From Lacticaseibacillus brantae DSM 23927 (GTDB lineage Bacteria; Bacillota; Bacilli; Lactobacillales; Lactobacillaceae), in the NCBI RefSeq assembly GCF_001436115.1, contig NZ_AYZQ01000003.1, positions 211,903 to 275,902 of the forward strand: 64,000 bases of DNA, written 5' to 3'. This document shows, in pieces, positions 49,280-58,049 of this stretch. Both the position numbers and the translations under genes were made by a program. Within the stretch, counting starts at the first letter, position 1. Each line of letters starts with the position of its first letter. Below the pieces are notes generated by a model. It saw only the letters and a list, made by a program, of their open reading frames with translations. It was not told where the DNA came from and searched no databases.

Positions 49280-50512
49280 ATGAATAAAAAACATGACTTA
49301 CGTAACCGGTTTATCTGGACTTTCTTCCTGTTACTTATTGTCCTGATTGGGCAGGATATTACTATTCCTGGGATTGACCCCACCGTTGCTTCAGAACAAT
49401 TGAGTAAGGTTGATTTCATTCAGTTTGTCAGTATGACAACTGGGGGCCAGACGGCTATTCCTGCAATCCTCACCTTAGGGATGCGGCCGTTTATGACGCA
49501 AATGATTATTTGGCAAGTTGTGACTGCTTTGGATCTTGATGTCGTCAAGCAGTGGTCGCAAAAGAAGACAGGGGTTATCCAACGATTTGTTACGCTATTT
49601 TTCGCGATGCTCCAAGGCTTTGAAATGGTGTACTTTATTCGCAATGCCTTCTTACCGAACGATCCATGGCATCTTGGAATTAACTTAAATGTTATTATCG
49701 CGTGGCTCGTTTTGGTAGCGGGCTCTATGTTCATGACCTGGTTAGGTGATTTTAATGGAATGCATGGGATTGGGAGTGCGATTGCCTTGATTATGCCTAG
49801 TATTATTGCTGGGATTCCCAATGCCCTTAGAACAGGAATTGGAACGGCTATCACAACCCGCTATGAATTAACACCTGACCACATTGTGATTGCCCTTTTG
49901 GTCGCTTTGATTTTCATTGCGGTCATCTATTATCTCTACCAAGCAGAAATGCGATTGCCAGTCGAGCGCCCCTTGATTCCAAGCGCGTACTCGACTTCTT
50001 ATCTGCCAATGCGGCTATTAACCGCCGGCGCAATGCCATTTATGTTCTCTAGTTCACTATTCATGTTACCGCGGTTACTCGTAAACCAAACTGTTGGCCC
50101 AACTGACGCTTTCCAACGCTGGGTGTCAGTATGGTTTTCATTCCAGAGTTGGCAAGGCATCATCATGTACGCGATTGTGGTTATTCTCCTGGGCTTTGCG
50201 TTTGGTTACCTGAATATTCAGCCAGCCAATGTCGCAAAATCAATGAAAGAAAGCGGCAACTACTTCTTGAATGTGATGCCAGGCGATGATACTGAACGTT
50301 TCTTGACCGGCCATTTTGCCCGGCTGTCATTTGTTGGGAATTTGATTTTGGCGCTAATCGGGGTGGGCCCACTGATTCTTGGCCGATATGTCGACGGTGC
50401 GGCGAACTTCTCAGTTCTCTTCAGTAACTTATTCATTTTGATTACGTTAATGGACACAATCATTCAACAAGTTCGCGCGTTACGGACGAAGGACCACTAT
50501 TCAATCTTATAA
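49280..50512 (+). CDS. secY2: Accessory Sec channel protein SecY2
   Basis: 410 residues, ten hydrophobic segments in the SecY arrangement; FVSMTTGGQTAIPAILTLGM (about 50-69) corresponds to the plug/helix-2 region. Shorter than housekeeping SecY. Channel for the SRRP. Nine bases after secA2; GGGGAC precedes the ATG. Strong coupling in one operon with the asp genes. Confidence 0.93.
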   Translation: MNKKHDLRNRFIWTFFLLLIVLIGQDITIPGIDPTVASEQLSKVDFIQFVSMTTGGQTAIPAILTLGMRPFMTQMIIWQVVTALDLDVVKQWSQKKTGVIQRFVTLFFAMLQGFEMVYFIRNAFLPNDPWHLGINLNVIIAWLVLVAGSMFMTWLGDFNGMHGIGSAIALIMPSIIAGIPNALRTGIGTAITTRYELTPDHIVIALLVALIFIAVIYYLYQAEMRLPVERPLIPSAYSTSYLPMRLLTAGAMPFMFSSSLFMLPRLLVNQTVGPTDAFQRWVSVWFSFQSWQGIIMYAIVVILLGFAFGYLNIQPANVAKSMKESGNYFLNVMPGDDTERFLTGHFARLSFVGNLILALIGVGPLILGRYVDGAANFSVLFSNLFILITLMDTIIQQVRALRTKDHYSIL

Positions 50513-50538
50513 AATTCACAAAGAAAGAGGTGACGCTG

Positions 50539-52092
50539 ATGATTAACATGATTCCTGCCTGGCCACAATTGGCCGAGCGGACGCAAGAAGACGGCACGGT
50601 CAATTTGGTCCGTTTGCTCAGTCAAAGCAGTCACCCGACCCGCCTAGTCGTGACAGACTATACACCGATGTTGCGGTACTTCTTAGCTGCCAATCATTTG
50701 TTAGAAACCCCCTGGGTAAGCGTATTTGATGAGCTGCAGCAGGTACATCAAGCGGTCGGCCTCCCGCTTTCGGTCGAGGATATTGAGCTTCCGGACGGCG
50801 TTGATCTGATCTATGGTCCGGATACCGCCTATCTATATCGCCAAGAACAATTAGTCGGCACCTTTGAAATGGCCAAGCCTGGATTTGTTAAGGCGATTCA
50901 TTGGGGTGGCGATGACGGTCAACGTGTAGATACCTATGATGATCGGGGATTTCTTAGTTCAACGATTGAACTCAACAATGATAATCAGCGCACCAAACAA
51001 ACCTGGTGGACACAAGACGGTGAAACGGCACTCATTTTTGATGGGACGCAATACCACTGGCTTAACGCACCAGCAGAGGTTGATCAAGACTTTGACACAC
51101 TAGAAGCATTACAACTGCAAGTGATTACCGCCATCGTGGCGCCAGATGATCATTTCATTGTCCGTTTAGTGGAAGATAATCATGAGCTCTCTCGACTAGT
51201 GAGCCAGAACTGGACCACAACGCTTCAAATTGCCACGCAAAACGATTTGCCTGCAGCTAGTGATGCTGACCTAGTGGAGGCTAGCCGAGCAGTTGTTTTG
51301 CCGACCGGCCAAATGCTGCGCCGTTTACAGCGTAGGTTGCCAGAATCAGATTCGACGCACTGGAACGTCATTGCGCCGTACGCGACGACCTTATCCCTCG
51401 GCTTCTCCAATGAAGCTGATTATTTAACGGTTTATTGGCACCTGAATGATCTGAATAAAGAACGCACTGAAGCGGTGTACCTGAAGTTACTTGCGGCGAT
51501 GGCTCGGCACATTGATTATGCGTTAACCATCAACGTCCACAACGACGAAGAAGTCCCTCCCATGCTCAAAACTGCTTTGTACAGCATCACCCAATACTAT
51601 GGAATTAGTGGTGATTCACCAGAATTTGCCATGATTCAGCATGCGTTGTTTGATGAAAGAGCAGATACATCCATGGCTAATATTGATGAAAGTATTCTTA
51701 ACGACACTGGTGATACAGAAAAGGCAGACAATTTCACTGCTATTAAGGCCTTCATGGAGCGTTTGAAATTTCGGGTTCACAGTGATTTTTCAGAGATTCG
51801 CAGTGATTTCAGCGATGCGCGGGTGCTCATGGACCTGGGTAGTCAGCCTAATTTGTTCATGCAAATCCAGGCGATTTCGGTTGGGATTCCGCAAGTCAAT
51901 GAGGTCGATACCGGTTATGTGCAATCAGGCAAGAATGGCGACGTGATTGTGAGCGACGCCGCAGCAGTTACGGCTGTTCGCACTTATCTTGATCAATTGC
52001 CCCGTTGGAGTCAGTCACTGGTGGTCAATACGCGCTTAATTGACCAACACGCGGAGAATCAATTATTAGTTCAATGGGAGGAGGCATTATAG
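50539..52092 (+). CDS. asp1: Accessory Sec system protein Asp1
   Basis: 517 residues from the ATG at 50539 (AAAGAGGTGACGCTG upstream); the GTG at 50530 is too close to the site. The MINMIPAW start and overall length match Asp1, a GT-B-fold-like protein lacking glycosyltransferase activity that forms a complex with Asp2 and Asp3. Sequence identity in the family is low, so position between secY2 and asp2 is a main argument. Stop codon overlaps the asp2 GTG by one base. Confidence 0.88.
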   Translation: MINMIPAWPQLAERTQEDGTVNLVRLLSQSSHPTRLVVTDYTPMLRYFLAANHLLETPWVSVFDELQQVHQAVGLPLSVEDIELPDGVDLIYGPDTAYLYRQEQLVGTFEMAKPGFVKAIHWGGDDGQRVDTYDDRGFLSSTIELNNDNQRTKQTWWTQDGETALIFDGTQYHWLNAPAEVDQDFDTLEALQLQVITAIVAPDDHFIVRLVEDNHELSRLVSQNWTTTLQIATQNDLPAASDADLVEASRAVVLPTGQMLRRLQRRLPESDSTHWNVIAPYATTLSLGFSNEADYLTVYWHLNDLNKERTEAVYLKLLAAMARHIDYALTINVHNDEEVPPMLKTALYSITQYYGISGDSPEFAMIQHALFDERADTSMANIDESILNDTGDTEKADNFTAIKAFMERLKFRVHSDFSEIRSDFSDARVLMDLGSQPNLFMQIQAISVGIPQVNEVDTGYVQSGKNGDVIVSDAAAVTAVRTYLDQLPRWSQSLVVNTRLIDQHAENQLLVQWEEAL

Positions 52093-53654
52093 TGGCAAAA
52101 CATCATTTCTTTCAACTAGGGCCTCTGGCACTGGATATGCCGCCCGTGCTTGCTCACAATTATCAATTCGAATGGGTCGAGGATGATTTAACCTATGAAC
52201 CCGACGAAGACACCCCATTATTCAAAGATGGCAAGTTGAACACGCCATATCGGAATAATTGGTACTTGATTAGTCGTGGTGCTGCTATTTTGAACGACCT
52301 TGACCGTTTGGCCACCTTACCAGCCAATCTGATTTTACTGGATACAGGTGCAATAGTGCCCAAAGAGGCTGAGCACATGTTGGCCTTGAAACAAGTGCAT
52401 CACGTTGACTTTGATGATTCCGAATATTTACAGGATATTCTTGAACACAATTGCTTCGACGGACAGCAAGGTTCGGGACTTAACCCCGACAATGTGAGTG
52501 TGAGCCAAAGTTTCACCGGAGATGTTCGGTTGGATGGGCACAAAACCATTACGGTTGAGGGCCAGTTTGATAATCAACGTGTGCCTGTCCTTAATTGGCG
52601 GACATCAACTTGGGATTTGTATGACACGTATTTTGATATGCTGCCTGAAATTGAAGTCAGCGGGGATGTCACCCCTTGGTTCGAAATCGTTCTCATCAGC
52701 AGTCAGAATCGTGGCGATATGCAGCGGCTCACTTTAGACGCGGCACATTTTCGCGATGGTCTGCGAATTTACACGGACAACGCTGATCAGATTATGCAGG
52801 TTCGTTTATTTGCTCAAGGTTCCGGTAAGATTTCCGTCGGCAAAATTCATGTCCGCATTTCCAGAAATGGATTTGGTGAATTGTTCCCTAATGGGCAACG
52901 CTTGGTGGATACGACTGACAGAAATTCGGAATTGCTGTCATACTTTGATGCTGGTGATATGAAGCCGCCCTTGATGGTGTATTTCTCAGGGTACCGTACT
53001 GCTGAAGGGTTTGAAGCGAACTTCTTGATGCAATACTTTAAGAGTCCTTTCATGATTATTGGTGATCCGCGGCTCGAAGGGGGGGCTTTCTACCTTGGCA
53101 GCGACAACTTAGAACAACAGGTTGTCGACAGCATTCAGGAGAAGTTAGACGCTTTGGGCTTTACGCACGACCAGCTCGTGCTTTCAGGGCTGTCAATGGG
53201 TACCACCGGAGCCTTGTATTATAGTGCTCGATTACAGCCACACGCGGTGGTGGTTGGTAAACCTCTGGTTAATCTCGGCAATATTGCGGGCAATGAACGG
53301 ATTAACCGGCCTCATGGCTTTCCGACGAGTTTTGATTTGATGCTGAACAACCAGGAGAGTGTGTCGAAGACTGGTATTGAAGACATGAACAAACGCTTCT
53401 GGGATCGTTTTATGGCGGGGCATGTGAGCGATACACTTTACGTCTTGGCTTATATGCTGGATGACGATTATGACGGCACCGCCTTTCCTGATTTATTCCG
53501 GTATCTGACCAGCACCTTCCAGGGCATTCGGATTTGGCACAAAGGGTTGGTCGGCCGACATAATGACGATACACCAGGGATTACCAACTGGTTCATGCGT
53601 CAGATCCTGTTGATTTATGCTCATGATTTTGGCCGCGTGACGGAGGAGGGATAG
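52092..53654 (+). CDS. asp2: Accessory Sec system protein Asp2 (acetyltransferase/chaperone)
   Basis: 520 residues from the GTG at 52092, preceded by GGGAGGAGG. The C-terminal half is an alpha/beta hydrolase domain with nucleophile Ser368 in LSGLSMGTTGA, and a late histidine in WHKGLVGRHNDDT. In streptococci Asp2 O-acetylates GlcNAc on the SRRP and also helps export. The preserved Ser/His suggests an active enzyme. asp3 starts one base after the stop. Confidence 0.9.
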   Translation: MAKHHFFQLGPLALDMPPVLAHNYQFEWVEDDLTYEPDEDTPLFKDGKLNTPYRNNWYLISRGAAILNDLDRLATLPANLILLDTGAIVPKEAEHMLALKQVHHVDFDDSEYLQDILEHNCFDGQQGSGLNPDNVSVSQSFTGDVRLDGHKTITVEGQFDNQRVPVLNWRTSTWDLYDTYFDMLPEIEVSGDVTPWFEIVLISSQNRGDMQRLTLDAAHFRDGLRIYTDNADQIMQVRLFAQGSGKISVGKIHVRISRNGFGELFPNGQRLVDTTDRNSELLSYFDAGDMKPPLMVYFSGYRTAEGFEANFLMQYFKSPFMIIGDPRLEGGAFYLGSDNLEQQVVDSIQEKLDALGFTHDQLVLSGLSMGTTGALYYSARLQPHAVVVGKPLVNLGNIAGNERINRPHGFPTSFDLMLNNQESVSKTGIEDMNKRFWDRFMAGHVSDTLYVLAYMLDDDYDGTAFPDLFRYLTSTFQGIRIWHKGLVGRHNDDTPGITNWFMRQILLIYAHDFGRVTEEG

Positions 53655-53655
53655 C

Positions 53656-54399
53656 ATGCTAAACCTAATTTTTTGGCCCCGCACCACAGCTGATACGTAT
53701 AACTATGGGACAACAATGAGTTTTGCCGCTGATAAGTCTGTCCAATACAGCAATCAGTTAATGCCACCTGGTGAACCAATGCACACGTGGAAATCACTAA
53801 CTGGCAATGAAAATGGCCAGGGCTATATTGGCCTGCCTTTGCTCCAGCACGGCGTTGAATACTACTGGGAAAGTACGATTTCCGATTTGAAAGGTAAAAT
53901 CCAAACCCAAGTCCTCTTTTACGATGAGGATGATGCCGAAGTGGATCGCGTGATTCTTGAGGATGGCAAGGGAACTTTTGTCTACCCAGAAGGCGCACAA
54001 AGTTATACGATTGTATTAGTGAATATTCACCATCAACAATTTACTTTTCATTATGGGGTGCTCACTGAAGCAGAAACAGCGATCCATCATAACTGGGAGA
54101 TTGATATTCCTACTCAACAAATCTTCGTCTATCCAGACACGGCTAATCAACGGCAACAGGCTCCGATGCTCCAGCTATCAGCTAGAAATGCCGGGTCATT
54201 TTCCTTCTCAATTCCTGATGAGGGACCATTTGTCGGGGTGTTTGGCTCGACACAGGAATATCACAATTCAGATTGGCAACATCAGCAACAAGCTATTATT
54301 CAGACCAAATATCCAACCGTGGCGAAAATTCAAGCCTCGAGCGCAGCTACAACGGAGTTGCGGGCACTACTCGAGACTTTGAGCCAGAACGAGGAATAG
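53656..54399 (+). CDS. asp3: Accessory Sec system protein Asp3
   Basis: 247 residues, GGAGGAGGG just upstream. Beta-rich, no catalytic motif, with the recognisable central GLPLLQHGVEYYWESTISDL region. Asp3 bridges Asp1 and Asp2 and binds the unfolded SRRP. Longer than the 150-170 residues usual in streptococci; the extra C-terminal part is polar (Gln/Ser/Glu-rich). Assignment relies on order as well as sequence. Confidence 0.82.
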   Translation: MLNLIFWPRTTADTYNYGTTMSFAADKSVQYSNQLMPPGEPMHTWKSLTGNENGQGYIGLPLLQHGVEYYWESTISDLKGKIQTQVLFYDEDDAEVDRVILEDGKGTFVYPEGAQSYTIVLVNIHHQQFTFHYGVLTEAETAIHHNWEIDIPTQQIFVYPDTANQRQQAPMLQLSARNAGSFSFSIPDEGPFVGVFGSTQEYHNSDWQHQQQAIIQTKYPTVAKIQASSAATTELRALLETLSQNEE

Positions 54400-54451
54400 T
54401 CAGATTCTAGTAGGGAGGAGAAGCAGATCTTAGGGTCTGCAACTTGATGAT

Positions 54452-55897
54452 ATGAATTTTTTTGTAAATGGTGCGATTGGCATTGGTAATTCCGGGGTTG
54501 AACATGCACAGTTTTTCCGCGCAAAGCGGTTTGAACAAGCGAATTTACCATACCGGTTTGTCTTTTCAGACTATGCACCTGAACTGCAGGAGGCAATGGA
54601 CACATGGGGCTTGACCAATGATCAAGTGTTAAATGTGTTTGAGTATTTCACGCTTGGTGGAGATTACATCACCAAGGGTGCCCCAAAACTTTTTGAAGCG
54701 AAGAAAGAGACCATCATCGACAGTACCAATACTCATCGGTTACGTCACAACTACACCCGCCGAGGCCTGCATATTGTAGAATCGCTGGTGAAATATCCGA
54801 ACAAACACAAGAACGATGGGGTCTTGTTGGTTAGCACCGGTCACACTGAGATTTTCGATCGGAATACCGGCTTAAAGAAAATGAGCTGGGAAACCGTTGA
54901 TGACCAACACATGCAGTTCATGATGCGAAACATTCATATTTATCATCAAGCAGACCATGAACATTATTTCTTCGAGAATGAAGTCAGGATGTTACGCTAC
55001 TTCTACCACAAAATTAATGAGGCGTTCAACGAAGACAATGTCTTCATCATCGACCGTGGTGAAAAGAATGAACACGCCTTGGTTGATGTTCCAATGCCAC
55101 ATGCGAAGTTCATTGATATTGTCCATGCTGATCATTTAGGCGAACGGGATGATCCAAAGAATCCATTGTGGAATAACTATTATGAATATATGTTGACCCA
55201 CATGAATAAGTTCGATCGCGTCATCGTGGCCACAAAGGGCCAACGGGATGACTTCCTGGTCGACTTTCCTGATCAACAAGCCAAAATTTTGACGATTCCT
55301 GTTGGCGGGGTGAGTGACACACCAAAGAAGATTGAGTCACACCAATTAGAAGCACCACTGAAGCTCATTTCTGTTCAACGTCTTGCGCCTGAAAAACACG
55401 TTGATGAAGTGATTAAAGCGGTTGCGCAATTCCACAATGACGGTCACGAGGTCATCTTGGATATCTATGGTCAGGGTGGCGAACATGACAAGCTTGATAC
55501 CTTGATTAAGGATAGTAAGGCCGAAGATTATATCAAATTGATGGGTAACTCGAATCAGCTAGCTGAAATCTATCCTAAGTACGATGCTTACATTTCAGCT
55601 TCATATTCTGAAGGTTTCGGGTTGACCTATATTGAAGCCCTCGATGCCGCTCTGCCAATTATTGCGTATAAGGCACGCTTTGGGGCAATGGACTTGGTTG
55701 ATGATGGTGTCAACGGGTTCTTAACTGACTATAAGCGCGACGATGTTGACTTTAATGTCGGCCAACTGGTTGCTGCATTGAATAAGTTGCTCGAATCTGA
55801 CTACCCAACATTGCAGAAGAATACGCAAAAGACGGTCGAAAATTATCAAGATCATGTGATTGCGAAGAAATGGGAGGACATGTTGCATGCGCTATGA
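54452..55897 (+). CDS. gtfA: SRRP O-GlcNAc transferase catalytic subunit GtfA
   Basis: 481 residues, GT4 family. The C-terminal GT-B half shows VQRLAPEKHVDEVIKAV and EGFGLTYIEALDAALPIIAY, the nucleotide-sugar glutamates of GT4 enzymes. GtfA with GtfB adds the first GlcNAc to serine/threonine of the SRRP in the cytosol. A purine-rich GGGAGGAG lies about 30 bases upstream, too far to serve, so initiation at 54452 has a weak site. Overlaps gtfB. Confidence 0.92.
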   Translation: MNFFVNGAIGIGNSGVEHAQFFRAKRFEQANLPYRFVFSDYAPELQEAMDTWGLTNDQVLNVFEYFTLGGDYITKGAPKLFEAKKETIIDSTNTHRLRHNYTRRGLHIVESLVKYPNKHKNDGVLLVSTGHTEIFDRNTGLKKMSWETVDDQHMQFMMRNIHIYHQADHEHYFFENEVRMLRYFYHKINEAFNEDNVFIIDRGEKNEHALVDVPMPHAKFIDIVHADHLGERDDPKNPLWNNYYEYMLTHMNKFDRVIVATKGQRDDFLVDFPDQQAKILTIPVGGVSDTPKKIESHQLEAPLKLISVQRLAPEKHVDEVIKAVAQFHNDGHEVILDIYGQGGEHDKLDTLIKDSKAEDYIKLMGNSNQLAEIYPKYDAYISASYSEGFGLTYIEALDAALPIIAYKARFGAMDLVDDGVNGFLTDYKRDDVDFNVGQLVAALNKLLESDYPTLQKNTQKTVENYQDHVIAKKWEDMLHAL

Positions 55898-56741
55898 GTT
55901 GTTGAATACCATCCAAGAGAACACGCCTGTATGGGAGAACATTAAGAAGCGGGCTAAGAAAAGCCATGAGACCATCATGACCTTGGCACCTTCGCCAGCT
56001 CTCTACGGTGCGGTTAAAGAAAATCAACTGCCAGCAATGAACTTGCTGGATCACATCACGCAACGAACATACCATCCTGGACGTTATGTCTTCTTCGATC
56101 ACGCACCTGTGCCAGATGACACTGCTATTCAGATGCAAGAAGATGGCTATATTAATTTAGCCAGAGATGGCGAGAGCATCGGGTTTATGACGCTCTTTGC
56201 CAACACTCATCGGGCGCTTCGGGAAATTCATTACACTAATCCTGATGGGACAAACGATACATTAGAAGAATACACTTATGACGGCTCGCAGTTTAGCAAT
56301 CTCATTTACTACAATAATGAATTGCAACAGATTCAATTCTTGAATGAAGATGGGCAAGTCGTTATTCGTTACTTTTTCTTCGACAAAATCATTAATTTGA
56401 TCACGATTGAGGATCCAGAGACGCAGGAAGTTGTGCGCCGTTACGACACTTTGGGTGATTTCACTGCCGCGGAACTGGCGGCTATTCTGAAGCCGGAAGA
56501 CACAGTGACAATTAGCTATATGGCCACAGAGCTGAATGCATTGGTGAACACCAAGTCGCATAATATCCTACGCTTGTCCGAGCCTGCAGTTGACGAGTCT
56601 GGCGCAGTGCGCGGGAATCTGCTGATGATTCTTAAGAATGAAATCAAGTACATTCATGAGGTTGAGATGCCAACAGCCGATTACAACGAATTGGCTATGC
56701 GCAACATTCCGCTCACTAAAGCAAAAATCGTTGATGATTAA
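55887..56741 (+). CDS. gtfB: GtfB, substrate-binding partner of GtfA (short)
   Basis: 284 residues from the ATG at 55887, overlapping the gtfA stop by 11 bases. The N-terminal domain binding the acceptor (beta-meander, IHYTNPDGTNDTLEEYTYDG and VVIRYFFFDKIINLI) is intact, and the GT-B half begins. GtfB proteins are normally about 440 residues, so roughly the last 150 are absent; a normal stop and a terminator follow, without an in-frame continuation. It may still act as acceptor-binding module, or be inactive. Confidence 0.8.
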   Translation: MRYELLNTIQENTPVWENIKKRAKKSHETIMTLAPSPALYGAVKENQLPAMNLLDHITQRTYHPGRYVFFDHAPVPDDTAIQMQEDGYINLARDGESIGFMTLFANTHRALREIHYTNPDGTNDTLEEYTYDGSQFSNLIYYNNELQQIQFLNEDGQVVIRYFFFDKIINLITIEDPETQEVVRRYDTLGDFTAAELAAILKPEDTVTISYMATELNALVNTKSHNILRLSEPAVDESGAVRGNLLMILKNEIKYIHEVEMPTADYNELAMRNIPLTKAKIVDD

Positions 56742-56768
56742 TTAAATTTACTAAAGATAAACATGAGT

Positions 56769-56811
56769 AAACAGACAGACTTTCACATTTGAAGGTCCGT
56801 CTGTTTTTTTA
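56769..56811 (+). terminator. Terminator after gtfB
   Basis: AACAGACAGAC / GTCCGTCTGTT (one mismatch), then seven T. Confidence 0.8.
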
Positions 56812-56818
56812 TGCGCTT

Positions 56819-57585
56819 TGGAATGCGTTCCAGAAGTAAACTGATGCCGATGGTCAAGATTGGTATAACTTAGGTGGCAACCAATGAATCAAGTCAGACG
56901 GTGCCATCTTAGATGCTATCCCATGGACTTCCAGTGAGAACCGGACAGCCGGAGCCGTCACAAAGGGCAATGGCATTTCAGTTTACACCTTGTCTAGTCG
57001 TGAAGGCGTCGCAACTTGCCAAGTTCTCGCACCAGGTACGGCATGGAGAATTTCTGGTAAGGACATAACAAGCGATGGCCAAGTTGGGTATCGTGTTGGG
57101 ACATATCGTTCGATTAAGTCTAACGACACTATTATTGGTAATATCCAGCAGGTACCGGCGTTGGTGTAATCAATTATGAAAAGGGTCATGGGATTGCCGT
57201 TTGGGGTAACCCTGATGGCACTAACTTCACAGGCAAGCGCCTTGAAGCTGGCACAGCTTGGAAGATCTTTGGTTAGTCAACGAGTGCCGATGGTCGTGTG
57301 TTCTACAACGTTGGTGGGAACCAATGGATTGCCGCGCACTCTGTCACATTACATGGTGGCAAGTTGATCATCACGAACACATCAGCATCTACAGTACAGG
57401 CGTCGAATACATCCGCTCCTGTTACTAAAAGTTCCAACGTTGCTGTAAATGCCGAAGATAGCAGCGCATTACCAGAAACTGGTGATGAACAGCAGGCTGG
57501 CATGTCAGTCATGGGCACGATTCTCTTAGGCTTGATGGGACTTGGCTCCAACGTCGGACTTAAGGGTAAGGAGCGTCAGGACTAA
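56819..57585 (+). pseudogene. Broken LPXTG surface protein (SLAP/repeat-like domain remnant)
   Basis: A continuous domain sequence can be followed through two frames: stops TAA at 56837, TGA at 56885 (where Trp of GGNQW is expected) and TAG at 57274, and a frameshift near 57148. The units end in YNLGGNQ / YNVGGNQWIAAHSVTL, reminiscent of surface-layer (SLAP) repeats. The intact 3' end holds a spacer rich in Ser/Thr/Val, LPETGDEQQ, a hydrophobic helix and KGKERQD: a sortase anchor. No start, signal peptide or N-terminal part remains. Confidence 0.8.
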
Positions 57586-57626
57586 CCTTATCTAACGATT
57601 TATACCAGCTCGTTTAGATAACGTCA

Positions 57627-57677
57627 GCAAACGAAAAACCCGAACCAAATTCATATCGGCTCGGGTTTTTCGTTTGC
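57627..57677. terminator. Long bidirectional terminator-like stem
   Basis: GCAAACGAAAAACCCGA pairs with TCGGGTTTTTCGTTTGC around an AT-rich loop. Confidence 0.85.
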
Positions 57678-58008
57678 AGTAAAATAATGCCGTAAATATT
57701 TGAAGATAAATGTTGTAAAAGCGAGTAAACGTTAATAAACAAACTTAAAAATTTTGAGATAGTATTTTGATTATGAAAATGCGACAAGCATTGATATATA
57801 ACAACTTTGACGAACTTGAATATGGGCAAACGGGTTGGCGTGAGGCCCTTTGCCAAGGCAAACTATTAACATTTTTATATAAAAGTTTTAGAATGTACTT
57901 GGACGACAGGACAACTTGCTGACAATTGTATTGATGTCAATAAATTGCAGATCCGGAAAAGGTTTCTTACAAAATGTGAAATTTATTTATATTACATTTG
58001 TTATATAC

Positions 58009-58034
58009 TGACAACAGCAAATTGTCACTTTTTT
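58009..58034 (+). promoter_or_regulatory. Hairpin with T run before the SRRP ribosome site
   Basis: TGACAA (58009-58014) and TTGTCA (58022-58027) with 7-base loop, then CTTTTTT, immediately before GAGGAGG. It overlaps the likely start of transcription, so it may be an operator or a leader attenuator. Confidence 0.45.
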
Positions 58035-58049
58035 GAGGAGGTAACATTG

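Larger units (their letters stand above)
57586..58049. other. Intergenic region between the LPXTG remnant and the SRRP gene
   Basis: AT-rich. Holds the terminator at 57627-57677 and, before the SRRP gene, a TATACT box (58004) without a clear -35. A 49-codon frame (57773-57922, MKMRQALIYNNFDELEYG...) has no ribosome site and looks like residue rather than a gene. Confidence 0.45.

Noticed and set aside
57614..57856. 80-residue minus-strand frame before the SRRP gene
   Set aside because: It crosses the long terminator stem and has no ribosome site; the translation looks random.
57773..57922. 49-codon frame before the SRRP gene as a small gene
   Set aside because: No ribosome site and no recognisable family; a frame in the same area continues out of phase, so it is more likely leftover sequence.
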